From Spirochaetaceae bacterium (GTDB lineage: Bacteria > Spirochaetota > Spirochaetia > DSM-27196 > SKKC01): DNA of 17,618 nucleotides. Within the stretch, counting starts at the first letter, position 1, and each line of letters opens with the position of its first letter. Positions 6,478 through 13,726 of this stretch are shown piece by piece. The translations under genes were made by a program, and so were the position numbers. The stretch covers positions 1 to 17,618 of the forward strand of contig PUOG01000145.1 in assembly GCA_003552745.1 (NCBI GenBank), given 5' to 3'. The notes under the pieces were generated by a model. It saw only the letters and a list, made by a program, of their open reading frames with translations, was not told the DNA's origin and did no database searches.

Positions 6478-8856
6478 CTACGTAGTCTGCTCGTCCGTCC
6501 GATCCACCGGCACGGAGAACGTGAGATCGATCGCCGCTCCCTGGCCCGATCCCGCCGGTGAGAACTCTAAGACCGCATCCAGCTGTTCGGCAAGCGTACG
6601 AATCAGGATCAGCCCGAACCCGCCGTTCCCATCGGAAGGCGCCACGACATCTTCTCCCCACTCCACCGGCAATCCGACCCCGTCATCGCGGTATTCGAGC
6701 CGGAATCGTCGCTCGTCGACCCGTTCGAGGCGAATCGAGATCGTGCCCGCGCGTTGACCGGGAAACGCGTGCCGGATCGAGTTGGAGATCAGCTCGTTCA
6801 CGATTATGCCGATGGGAAAGGCGATCTTCGGACCGGCAGGAGGCGGCTCGACGGCGATCCCGGTGTCTATCGAGACCGTACCGGGCGCCGTTTCGCGTAT
6901 CGCATCGATAAGGTCGGTCAGATAGGAGCCGAGTGCGATGGAGCGGAAGTCGGTAGAGAAATGAAGCCGATCGTAAAGCGTGATCATGCTCTGGATCTGT
7001 CCGGCAGCCTCCTGGAGCGCGGAGGCCACGCGGCTGTCAGAAAGAGCTCGCGCCCGAATGGAGAGCAGACTCTTCATTACGCTCATATTATTCCGAATCC
7101 GATGGTACACCTCCCGCAACAGGAGCTCCCGCTCCTCTAGTAGCTCCCGATAACGACTCTCGCTCTCACGTAACTCGCGGTCGGCTCGCATGTGCCCTAT
7201 TGCCGCCGACACGATCTCGGCGATGATCTTCACCCGCGACACCGTCTCGGGAGACCAAGAAACCTTCCGCCGTACCGAATGTAGTCCGATGAATCCGATG
7301 ACCTCTCCGGCGCTCGCAAGCGGCACCGCGAGCACCGACACCACCTTCTGCTCGCGAAACTTCCGTTGCTCAGCCGCGGCCTCCGCCGGGAGAGTCTCGA
7401 CATCACCGATGACGAGCGGCTCACCTTCGCAAAGCGTCGAGAGCGCCCACGAGTAACGATCGATCGGAACCTCCTGCAGCGAATCGGCCTGCGGATCAAT
7501 TCCGGGCGCACACCATTCATGGGTGTTATCCATGGTTTTTCGGTCGGACGAGAAGAGGAACACGTAATCACGGTCGACATCGAAGAGCTCACCGATATGC
7601 CGAAGCGCACGATTGACCGTCCGGTCGAGCGACCCGGGTTCGTTCGGCGATGTTTTTACAACGTCAGCGGAGATTTCGCTGACAATCTCCCGAAAACGCA
7701 GCTCCCACTCGAGGGCACGATTCGCCCGAACGGCGACAGTGCGGTCTTCGACCGTAGAAACCATAATGTCCTGCTCGGGAATCGGAATATTCACCGCCCG
7801 TACAAAGCGTTTCTCACCGCTTTTCGTGGTGACCTCTACCTCGTCCCACTGCGTGCGCTGCGGATCTCCGCTTTCAATATCCGACAGAATGCGATCGCGG
7901 ATCTCCCGGCGATACTCCGGATCAGGATAGACACATTCGAAGAACCGCTCCACGTGTACGAGCTCATCTTCGGGCCAGCCGTAGATCCGGGAGAATGCCG
8001 GATTCATGTAGAGCGTCTCTCCGTTGTCGATATGATTGAACGCTACGCCGGTCGGAAGGTTCTCCAGGATCGAGCGTATAAATGCGTTCTGCTGCGCGAC
8101 CTCGCGCTCGCGCTGCCTGCGCTCGGTAATGTCTCGCAGGGTGACGAGCAGCCCTCCGATATCGGGATCGCTCAACCGATTTGTGACTGCATACTCCACC
8201 CACCGGTACTCTCCGCCCTTGCACCGATAACGGCACTCGCCGTACCACGATCCGCCGTCGCGAAGAATCGCCTCGGAGAGCACCCTGCTCATTTCCTCGC
8301 GATCGTCGGGATGGATGTTCTGCCCCGCCGGACGGCCAATGACCTCTTCGGCGCTCCAGCCGAATACGCGAGCACTGTTCGGGCTGCGATATCTCGTGAT
8401 TCCGTGGCGGTCGACGATCGCGATCACGTCGTCGATGTTCGCGAGCATCGCCTCGCGCATCGCGCGACTGCGCCGCATCTCCTCATGCGCATCGAACAGG
8501 TCGAACGCCATCTCGATCGACGAGAGGAGCACGAAATCGCCGGAGTTCTTGATGACGTACCCGTATCGAGTGATCTTCCGTACGCGCTCTACTACCTCGC
8601 GCTCCGCGTGCGCGCTCAGGAACACGATCGGCAGCCTGCGGATTTCCAGAATGCGGCGCGCGGCTTCCGGTCCGTCGATCCCATCTCCCAGATCGATATC
8701 CATGAGCACGAGATCGATCTCCTCACCGCCTTCGATGATCTCGACAGCCCTCTCGCCGCTGATCGCCCGAACCACCGAATAGCCGTGCCCCTCGAGCATT
8801 CGCGCCTGGGCCAGACCGATAATCGCCTCGTCTTCGACCAGCAAGAGCGTCCGCAT
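6478..8856 (-). CDS. Sensor histidine kinase with N-terminal receiver: REC-PAS-PAS-GAF-HisKA_2-HATPase
   Basis: This 792-residue signalling protein has no transmembrane segment and is probably cytosolic. The receiver domain (1-120) has the acidic pocket VEDE (7-10), phospho-acceptor Asp53 in LMDIDLGDG, Ser81 and Lys103 (YVIKNSG). Two PAS domains follow (about 132-250 and 257-378, the first ending LRDITERR), then a GAF domain (about 385-555). The dimerisation/phosphotransfer region is of the HisKA_2 type, with His585 in LLLREVYHRIRNNMSVMKSL. The ATPase has NELISNSIRHAF (N box, Asn687), DDGVGLP (724-730) and GGFGLILIRTLAEQL (745-759). The ATG at 8856 has no SD, but a promoter-like TAGAAT ends 6 nt upstream. 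Genes for a DinB-like protein and an AadK-like enzyme follow. No output regulator is encoded nearby, so its phosphorelay partners are unknown. Confidence 0.93.
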   Translation of the reverse strand: MRTLLLVEDEAIIGLAQARMLEGHGYSVVRAISGERAVEIIEGGEEIDLVLMDIDLGDGIDGPEAARRILEIRRLPIVFLSAHAEREVVERVRKITRYGYVIKNSGDFVLLSSIEMAFDLFDAHEEMRRSRAMREAMLANIDDVIAIVDRHGITRYRSPNSARVFGWSAEEVIGRPAGQNIHPDDREEMSRVLSEAILRDGGSWYGECRYRCKGGEYRWVEYAVTNRLSDPDIGGLLVTLRDITERRQREREVAQQNAFIRSILENLPTGVAFNHIDNGETLYMNPAFSRIYGWPEDELVHVERFFECVYPDPEYRREIRDRILSDIESGDPQRTQWDEVEVTTKSGEKRFVRAVNIPIPEQDIMVSTVEDRTVAVRANRALEWELRFREIVSEISADVVKTSPNEPGSLDRTVNRALRHIGELFDVDRDYVFLFSSDRKTMDNTHEWCAPGIDPQADSLQEVPIDRYSWALSTLCEGEPLVIGDVETLPAEAAAEQRKFREQKVVSVLAVPLASAGEVIGFIGLHSVRRKVSWSPETVSRVKIIAEIVSAAIGHMRADRELRESESRYRELLEERELLLREVYHRIRNNMSVMKSLLSIRARALSDSRVASALQEAAGQIQSMITLYDRLHFSTDFRSIALGSYLTDLIDAIRETAPGTVSIDTGIAVEPPPAGPKIAFPIGIIVNELISNSIRHAFPGQRAGTISIRLERVDERRFRLEYRDDGVGLPVEWGEDVVAPSDGNGGFGLILIRTLAEQLDAVLEFSPAGSGQGAAIDLTFSVPVDRTDEQTT

Positions 8857-8862
8857 GATACT

Positions 8863-8891
8863 ATTCTAAGTGGAGATTTCGCCGCTGTCTT
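8863..8891 (-). promoter_or_regulatory. Candidate promoter of the histidine kinase gene (leaderless)
   Basis: On the minus strand AAGACA (8886-8891) and TAGAAT (8863-8868) are 17 bp apart, matching the sigma70 consensus at 4 and 5 of 6 positions. The -10 ends 6 nt before the ATG at 8856, placing the transcript start at the start codon. The absence of any Shine-Dalgarno agrees with this. Confidence 0.5.
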
Positions 8892-8893
8892 GC

Positions 8894-8909
8894 GCCGGAT
8901 GTCTCCGGC
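8894..8909 (-). terminator. Hairpin between the GH130 gene and the kinase promoter
   Basis: A perfect 6-bp stem, GCCGGA (8894-8899) with TCCGGC (8904-8909), has the 4-nt loop TGTC. A competing stem pairs GCCGGC at 8908-8913 with the copy at 8922-8927. It lies between the sugar operon's last stop (8993) and the kinase promoter, as expected for the end of that operon. No T-run follows, so termination is inferred from stem and position. Confidence 0.4.
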
Positions 8910-8992
8910 CGGCAGTCTCCCGCCGGCGAGCCGATTATCGGAGTGAGCGCAGCGGTGCGACACGCCGGGCGGCCCGCCACACCACCGCCGCG

Positions 8993-10312
8993 CTATACCT
9001 CGACGAGCGATTCGATAACGCCGGCTGTCTCGCCGACCGCGACATGAATCGCCGTATCGTTCACCGCGTACGGCATGATCAGCCGCTCACCGTGCGGCAT
9101 CGCACCACAAGTGTACACGACGTTCGGGACGTAGCCGTCGCGTTCATCGTCTGCCGGCTCGATGGCCGGCCGCCGGGAAACCGCGCGCACGCGAGCGGGG
9201 TCGTCGAGGTCGAGCAGGTAGAAGCCGATGCTATAACGGCGAAACGGACCGACCCCATGCATCGGCACGAGCCAGCCATCGTTCGTTTCGATCGGTGAGC
9301 CGCACCCGCCGATCTGCATTATCTCCCAGTCGAAGTACGGTTCGCGCAGAAGCTCGGTTGTCTCCCAGTGCTCGATCGAATCGGAGTGCATTATCGACAT
9401 CCGCTGTCCGTCCTGTCGGCCGACCATCCAATAGCGTCCGCCGAGCTTCCGGGGAAAGAGCCCCATATCCTTGTTCGCGGCCTGCGCCCCGGAAAGGGGG
9501 AATATCCGAAACCGGCGGAAGTCGCTCGTTTCGATCATCTTCGGTACGATGTGTTCGCCGTCGTACCCGGTGACCGTTCCGTAGTAACGGACTCTGCTCG
9601 CCACGCCGTCGATCCCGTCCGGTGCCCGTACCCCCGACTCGGCGAGGTCAGCGAACTGCACCAGGCGCACATCCTCCAGTCCCACCTTCTCGTCGGGGGC
9701 CACAGGAAAGAGTGTTCGGGCGCCAAGCGGCACTCCGTCGTCGAAAAACACTTCATACTCGCCCGTTGACGGGTCGCCGCCGAGCGTTCCGGTATCGAGC
9801 GGGGAGTCGGCAGGTGCAATATCCACCGCACCGTCGGCGCCGAGAATCGCCTCCCGAAAGAGCACGCTCGAGATATGCCCTTCGCCGACCGCCCGCAGAC
9901 TCACGATCGCCCTCCGCTCGCCTGCCGCGAGACCGCCCTGGTCGGGGTGCGGACAGATCGACGGGTTGAATACCGCCGCCGAGGCGATCGAATACTCCAT
10001 GAGAAAGCAGGCGCCGAGCACTCGGCGACGATCGCCCGACCAGGACCGCGTATGAGGCGCGTGCGCCGAGACGAGCTCCGCGCGTTCGTCGAAGAGCCGG
10101 TCGACACCCCGATGCCTTCCGGCGAACCGCCGTCTCGTCTCTTCGAGTATGCGGCTTACCTCCGCCTCATCCATCGATTCGATCTGCCCGCTGATTCGTC
10201 GCACACGGTCGTCGGAGAGACCGAATGTTCGCGCGATTATCAGCGATGAGTCCGGTCCGAGATCGGTGTTGCGTATATCGAAAAGCCCTGAAGTTGAAGT
10301 GTTCGTGTTCAT
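8993..10312 (-). CDS. GH130-family beta-mannoside phosphorylase or hydrolase
   Basis: The 439-residue cytosolic enzyme (no signal peptide) has the five-bladed propeller signatures of glycoside hydrolase family 130. Most members split beta-mannosides with phosphate to give mannose 1-phosphate, and a minority hydrolyse them. Visible motifs are EYSIASAAVFNPSICPHPDQ (106-125), RAVGEGHISSVLFREA (140-155), VGLEDVRLV (210-218), NKDMGLFPRKLGGRYWMVGR (280-299), GGCGSPIETNDGWLVPMHG (335-353) and YVPNVVYTCG (394-403). An N-terminal helical extension of about 90 residues puts it in a longer GH130 branch. Where many phosphorylases carry a His-Arg pair after the LFP-K motif, this one reads MVGRQD, so the choice between phosphorolysis and hydrolysis is open. 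It lies 18 nt after the second permease gene and is the last gene of the operon. Linkage specificity cannot be read from sequence. Confidence 0.85.
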   Translation of the reverse strand: MNTNTSTSGLFDIRNTDLGPDSSLIIARTFGLSDDRVRRISGQIESMDEAEVSRILEETRRRFAGRHRGVDRLFDERAELVSAHAPHTRSWSGDRRRVLGACFLMEYSIASAAVFNPSICPHPDQGGLAAGERRAIVSLRAVGEGHISSVLFREAILGADGAVDIAPADSPLDTGTLGGDPSTGEYEVFFDDGVPLGARTLFPVAPDEKVGLEDVRLVQFADLAESGVRAPDGIDGVASRVRYYGTVTGYDGEHIVPKMIETSDFRRFRIFPLSGAQAANKDMGLFPRKLGGRYWMVGRQDGQRMSIMHSDSIEHWETTELLREPYFDWEIMQIGGCGSPIETNDGWLVPMHGVGPFRRYSIGFYLLDLDDPARVRAVSRRPAIEPADDERDGYVPNVVYTCGAMPHGERLIMPYAVNDTAIHVAVGETAGVIESLVEV

Positions 10313-10330
10313 GATGTGGTACTCTCTGCG

Positions 10331-11221
10331 CTAACCTTTCAGTCCCGTCACCGTGAGCCCTTCTATGAAGTAGCGCTGGGCCACGAAAAAGAGCACGAGC
10401 ACGGGAATCGCAAGCATTGTCGACATCGCCATGAGCCAGTGCCACTGCGGCGCTTCCGCCGGCCCGCCCATGAAGAAATAGATACCGAGGTTCATCGTGT
10501 ATTTGCTCATGTCGTTGAGATAGATAAGCGGACCGAGAAAGTCGTTCCAGAACGCCTGGAACGTGAACACGCCGACGGCGAGCAGCGCAGGACGAATCAG
10601 CGGGATCATGATGTAGGCGAACCGCTGCATCGTGTGCGCTCCGTCGACGATCGCCGCCTCCTCCATCTCAACCGGGACCGTAAGCATGAACTGTCTCAAC
10701 AGGAAGATGTGGAACGGACCCCATGCGAAGATCGCCCCGATTACCAGCGGATCGAATGTATTAATCAACCCGAAGGTACGCCAGATCAGGAACGTCGGGA
10801 TGAGGGTGACGACGTACGGTAACATCATCGTCGACAGCAGTATAATGAACAGCACGTTCCGTCCGGGGAATCGGTAGCGGGCAAAGCCGTATGCAACCAC
10901 CGTGCAGCTCAGAAGCTCGCCGGAGAGGCCGAGCGCGATGATGAAAACCGTGTTAATGAGGAATCGGGTGAACGGCATAGCCGTCCAGGCGTCCACGTAG
11001 TTGCGCCACATGACCGGATCGGGAATCCATTGAGGGGGTGATGCGAACACCGCGTGGGCCGGCTTGAGCGAGCTCGAAAGCATCCAGAGAAACGGAACCG
11101 TGAGAATCGCCGCTCCGGCAATGACGACGACGTACGAAACCGCCCTCATGACCGTATCGCGTGTGCGCCGGCTTTCCCACCAGGCAAGCTTTCCGCCGGC
11201 GGCTCCCTGAACGCTGCTCAT
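10331..11221 (-). CDS. ABC sugar transporter permease, MalG/LacG type (CUT1)
   Basis: The 296-residue inner-membrane protein has about six transmembrane helices, the first near residues 27-48 and the last near 264-282. The cytoplasmic EAA loop that docks the ATPase is at 188-207 (EEAAIVDGAHTMQRFAYIMIP). The C-terminus FIEGLTVTGLKG is the MalG-type ending. The frame is open up to 11611, but that part overlaps the first permease gene. The ATG at 11221 is preceded by AAGGAG (11229-11234) and overlaps the upstream stop by 4 nt (ATGA), so the two permeases are translationally coupled. It forms the channel with the upstream permease; substrate specificity comes mostly from the binding protein. The GH130 gene follows 18 nt later. 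Confidence 0.94.
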   Translation of the reverse strand: MSSVQGAAGGKLAWWESRRTRDTVMRAVSYVVVIAGAAILTVPFLWMLSSSLKPAHAVFASPPQWIPDPVMWRNYVDAWTAMPFTRFLINTVFIIALGLSGELLSCTVVAYGFARYRFPGRNVLFIILLSTMMLPYVVTLIPTFLIWRTFGLINTFDPLVIGAIFAWGPFHIFLLRQFMLTVPVEMEEAAIVDGAHTMQRFAYIMIPLIRPALLAVGVFTFQAFWNDFLGPLIYLNDMSKYTMNLGIYFFMGGPAEAPQWHWLMAMSTMLAIPVLVLFFVAQRYFIEGLTVTGLKG

Positions 11222-12204
11222 TTGCGCTCTCCTTCGTAGTAGACCCACATCTCCGAGGAGCGGAGTACCATCAGCGTGAGCACGAGAATGATCGCGAACA
11301 GGATCCACGCGAGCGCGCTCGCGTAGCCCATACGAAACTGCTGAAAGCCGGTCTGGTAGATGTAGAAACTCATGAACTTGCCGGCCCTCGGTGTCGGATT
11401 GGTGAAGGCGTAGACGGTGAAGATCTGCAGCGCCCCGATAATGCCGCGGACGACCTGTAGGAAGATGACCGGGCTTATCATCGGAATGGTGATGTGCCGG
11501 AAGCGCTTCCAGCCTCCGGCGCCGTCTATGAACGCCACCTCGTAGAGGTGCAGCGGTACATTCTTCAGCGCCGCCAGAAAGATCACCATGTTCACCCCGG
11601 TAATTCCCCACAGGCTGATGATGACGAACGCCGGCAGGACGTAGGTCGGATCACCGAACCAGTCCGGCCGCGATAGCCCGAACAGTCGGAACACCGGCAT
11701 GATGATGCGGTTGAGCAGCCCGGCCTGCGGGTTGAATATCCAGCGCCACAACAGCGCGACCGCAACCTCCGGCAGAACGGTCGGCAGATAGTACACGGTG
11801 CGATAGATGCCGATGCCGCGAAGGTCGTTGGCCAGGAGCATGGCGACCACAAGCGCTCCGGCAACGCCGATCGGCACGCTCAGGAACGCATAGAGCAGAG
11901 TCAACCGGATTGCCGGATAGAAGTCGATGTCCCGGGTAAAGATGCGCCGGAAGTTCTCCAGCCCGATCCAGTTCGGCGGCTGGAGGATGTTGTAATCGGT
12001 GAAGCTCAGATACGCCGAGGCGATCATCGGGAACGAAGTGAATACCAGAAACCCGACCAGCCACGGCGTGATGAGCGCATATCCGGTAGCCGCCTCGCGC
12101 CGGACGCCCACCACGCGCAACCCACGATGAACAAGCACCATGAGCCCTGATACACCGGCGAGAACGATCACGAACCGGATAGCGGTTGCCAGATGGGGTT
12201 GCAT
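11218..12204 (-). CDS. ABC sugar transporter permease, MalF/UgpA type (CUT1)
   Basis: The 328-residue inner-membrane protein pairs with the MalG-type permease. Hydrophobic helices include one at the N-terminus (about 9-26), then 41-64, 101-125, 137-153, 190-212, 243-265 and 296-316. The EAA loop is at 222-241 (EVAFIDGAGGWKRFRHITIP). An RTVYYLPTVLPEVAVALLW stretch (135-153) is typical of CUT1 MalF-like subunits. The ATG at 12204 has GGGAGG about 12 nt upstream, a slightly long spacing. Another ATG overlapping that SD (12226) is out of frame and gives a shadow ORF. A strong hairpin separates it from the binding-protein gene. No ATP-binding subunit gene lies in the window. Confidence 0.93.
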   Translation of the reverse strand: MQPHLATAIRFVIVLAGVSGLMVLVHRGLRVVGVRREAATGYALITPWLVGFLVFTSFPMIASAYLSFTDYNILQPPNWIGLENFRRIFTRDIDFYPAIRLTLLYAFLSVPIGVAGALVVAMLLANDLRGIGIYRTVYYLPTVLPEVAVALLWRWIFNPQAGLLNRIIMPVFRLFGLSRPDWFGDPTYVLPAFVIISLWGITGVNMVIFLAALKNVPLHLYEVAFIDGAGGWKRFRHITIPMISPVIFLQVVRGIIGALQIFTVYAFTNPTPRAGKFMSFYIYQTGFQQFRMGYASALAWILFAIILVLTLMVLRSSEMWVYYEGERK

Positions 12205-12251
12205 ACCGCGTCCACGCCTCCCTCATGATTTAAATCAAACGGTGCTTCAAT

Positions 12252-12278
12252 GCGCGCCCGGCCTCAAGCCGGGCGCGC
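12252..12278 (-). terminator. Strong hairpin between binding-protein and permease genes
   Basis: A perfect 11-bp GC-rich stem, GCGCGCCCGGC (12252-12262) with GCCGGGCGCGC (12268-12278), has a 5-nt loop. It starts 12 nt after the binding-protein stop. No T-run follows on the minus strand (ATTGAAGCACC), so it more likely protects the 3' end of the binding-protein mRNA, or only partly terminates, giving more binding protein than permease. A 10-bp palindrome GATTTAAATC follows at 12227-12236. Confidence 0.65.
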
Positions 12279-12289
12279 CCTGTCCGGTA

Positions 12290-13594
12290 TCAGCGGTAGT
12301 CCTCGAGGATGTCTTCAAGCATCGCACGGACATCGCTCGCGATCTCCTCCGGCCGGTCGTCGCCGCGGACGATCGGATCGACATATCGCTCGCCGAACAC
12401 CGTGGCCCACTCCGAGAATCCGGGGAAAAGGTTCGGAGCGCGCAAATGCTCGAGCGAAGTAATGATGTTTTCCGCCGAGTCTACCTTGTGTGGCTGCAGC
12501 TCGACGATCGTCTCTGCGTTCGCCAAGTCAACCCGTGGAGACGGAACCTTCCAGTAATGGATCGCGTCGGTGAGATCCATGAACGCCTCGTAGGCGATCT
12601 CCGGATGATCGGTACCTTCCCAGATCGACATGCCACCGATCCAGGCCCAGTTCGCGCGACTTCCGGTCGGCCCGGCCGGCAGCACGAACGCGCGGATCTC
12701 GTATTCGTCGTTTCGCTCGAGGTCGTCTGCTGCGCCGCCCATGAACATCGACACCTGCCCGTCCCGCATCATCTGATCGAAACCGCGATCGCCGATTATG
12801 CTCTGGCTCGGAGCGACGTGATACTCGTGCAACAGCTCGTAGATGAACTCCGCGCCGGTGAGCGCTTCGTCGCTGTCGATCGGTGAGGCGGATAGATCTT
12901 CGGTCAGTTCTTCGCCGCCGGCCTGCCAGATCCACTGCTGAAGCGGAGGCCAGCCGGGCACCATCGAGAACGCGTAGCGTTCGATCTCGTCACGGTCGAA
13001 CCCGCTGTCCACCGGCGTCCGACCCTCGCTGTCGCGCGTGAGCGCGATCGCCGCTTCCCGGAACTCGTCCCATGTCCAGTCGTTGATCTCGTCCGGATCG
13101 ACCCCGATTTCGCGCATGTGGTCCACATTCACGTAGAGCATTACCGGCATCGATATCCACGGCAATCCGTAGACCCGCCCGTCATAGGTGAACCGCTCGA
13201 GCGGTGTCTCGAAGTAGCCGGCGAGATCGGCCGCGGCATGGTCATCTCCCTCGATCATGTCGCTCAGATCGAGCAGCGCACCGCGGGCGGCAAAGTCGAT
13301 CAGATTGTCCTGGTCGAGCCACATCAGATCGGCCGCCGTGCCGCCGGCAACCTGCGTCTGAAGGTTCGTGTAATACTCGGCCGGACTCGATTCCTGAGTG
13401 ATGTAATAGACGTCGCTCTCGGCATTGAGCTCATCGAGAATCTCCTGAAGCTCGTTCGCCTCCTCCGATCCCGCCCAGGTTGCGAGCCTGATCTCCACCG
13501 GAGTGTCGGGATCCGCCTCCGCCGCTCCACCGGCGAACAGAAGTCCCGCAGACGCTATGCCGAGCACCGCGAACAGTGCAATACGCCGAATCAT
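12290..13594 (-). CDS. ABC transporter sugar-binding protein (extracellular, family 1)
   Basis: The 434-residue exported protein captures a carbohydrate and delivers it to the permeases. It has a signal peptide: basic MIRR, hydrophobic core 5-21, then AGGAAEA with probable cleavage near residues 25-28. There is no lipobox cysteine. The mature protein starts PVEIRLATWAGSEEANELQEIL and has the MalE-like pattern, including ADLMWLDQDNLIDFAARGALLDL (88-110), VYGLPWISMPVMLYVN (141-156) and WTWDEFREAA (173-182). Aromatic WPPLQQWIWQAGGEE near 215-229 may line the sugar site. It is rich in Asp and Glu. The ATG at 13594 has the SD AGGGAGGT (13600-13607) 5 nt upstream. It is the first structural gene of the operon and sits behind a promoter with a LacI-type operator. 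With GH130 downstream, a manno-oligosaccharide ligand is likely but inferred. Confidence 0.93.
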   Translation of the reverse strand: MIRRIALFAVLGIASAGLLFAGGAAEADPDTPVEIRLATWAGSEEANELQEILDELNAESDVYYITQESSPAEYYTNLQTQVAGGTAADLMWLDQDNLIDFAARGALLDLSDMIEGDDHAAADLAGYFETPLERFTYDGRVYGLPWISMPVMLYVNVDHMREIGVDPDEINDWTWDEFREAAIALTRDSEGRTPVDSGFDRDEIERYAFSMVPGWPPLQQWIWQAGGEELTEDLSASPIDSDEALTGAEFIYELLHEYHVAPSQSIIGDRGFDQMMRDGQVSMFMGGAADDLERNDEYEIRAFVLPAGPTGSRANWAWIGGMSIWEGTDHPEIAYEAFMDLTDAIHYWKVPSPRVDLANAETIVELQPHKVDSAENIITSLEHLRAPNLFPGFSEWATVFGERYVDPIVRGDDRPEEIASDVRAMLEDILEDYR

Positions 13595-13617
13595 AAGTTA
13601 CCTCCCTGCAATCGATA

Positions 13618-13643
13618 TGCAAGCGACATGCAAGCGCTTGCAT
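13618..13643. promoter_or_regulatory. LacI-family operator in the sugar operon leader
   Basis: ATGCAAGCGCTTGCAT (13628-13643) is a perfect 16-bp palindrome with the central CG typical of LacI/GalR operators. A third half-site, TGCAAGC, stands one helical turn (11 bp) away at 13618-13624, and another TGCAAG is at 13648-13653. The palindrome lies just downstream of the -10 at 13657-13662, covering the expected initial transcript, where a bound repressor blocks transcription. The adjacent lacI-type gene product is the obvious ligand. Confidence 0.85.
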
Positions 13644-13656
13644 TCTGTGCAAGGAC

Positions 13657-13685
13657 AGTCTACGCCCACTTCCGGTAGGCGTCAA
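13657..13685 (-). promoter_or_regulatory. Sigma70-like promoter of the sugar transport operon
   Basis: On the minus strand TTGACG (13680-13685) and TAGACT (13657-13662) are 17 bp apart, 5 of 6 and 4 of 6 matches to consensus. The transcript would start near 13650, giving a leader of about 55 nt that includes the operator palindrome and the SD. The rest of the gap up to lacI (13686-13726) holds only a weak 5-bp inverted repeat across the lacI stop. Confidence 0.65.
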
Positions 13686-13726
13686 ACAATTTCTTCATCA
13701 AATGGCGAAATCGGTGGGATCCTGAA

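Noticed and set aside
7366..8946. Long plus-strand ORF of 526 codons antisense to the histidine kinase.
   Set aside because: The opposite strand encodes a complete multi-domain kinase with all motifs; the antisense frame has no recognisable domain and is a common artefact of GC-rich genes.
11499..11510. Perfect palindrome GGAAGCGCTTCC, similar in form to a LacI-type operator.
   Set aside because: It lies in the middle of the MalF-type permease gene and is fully explained by codons of the conserved EAA loop (W-K-R-F-R); it also lacks the TGCAA half-sites seen at the real operators.
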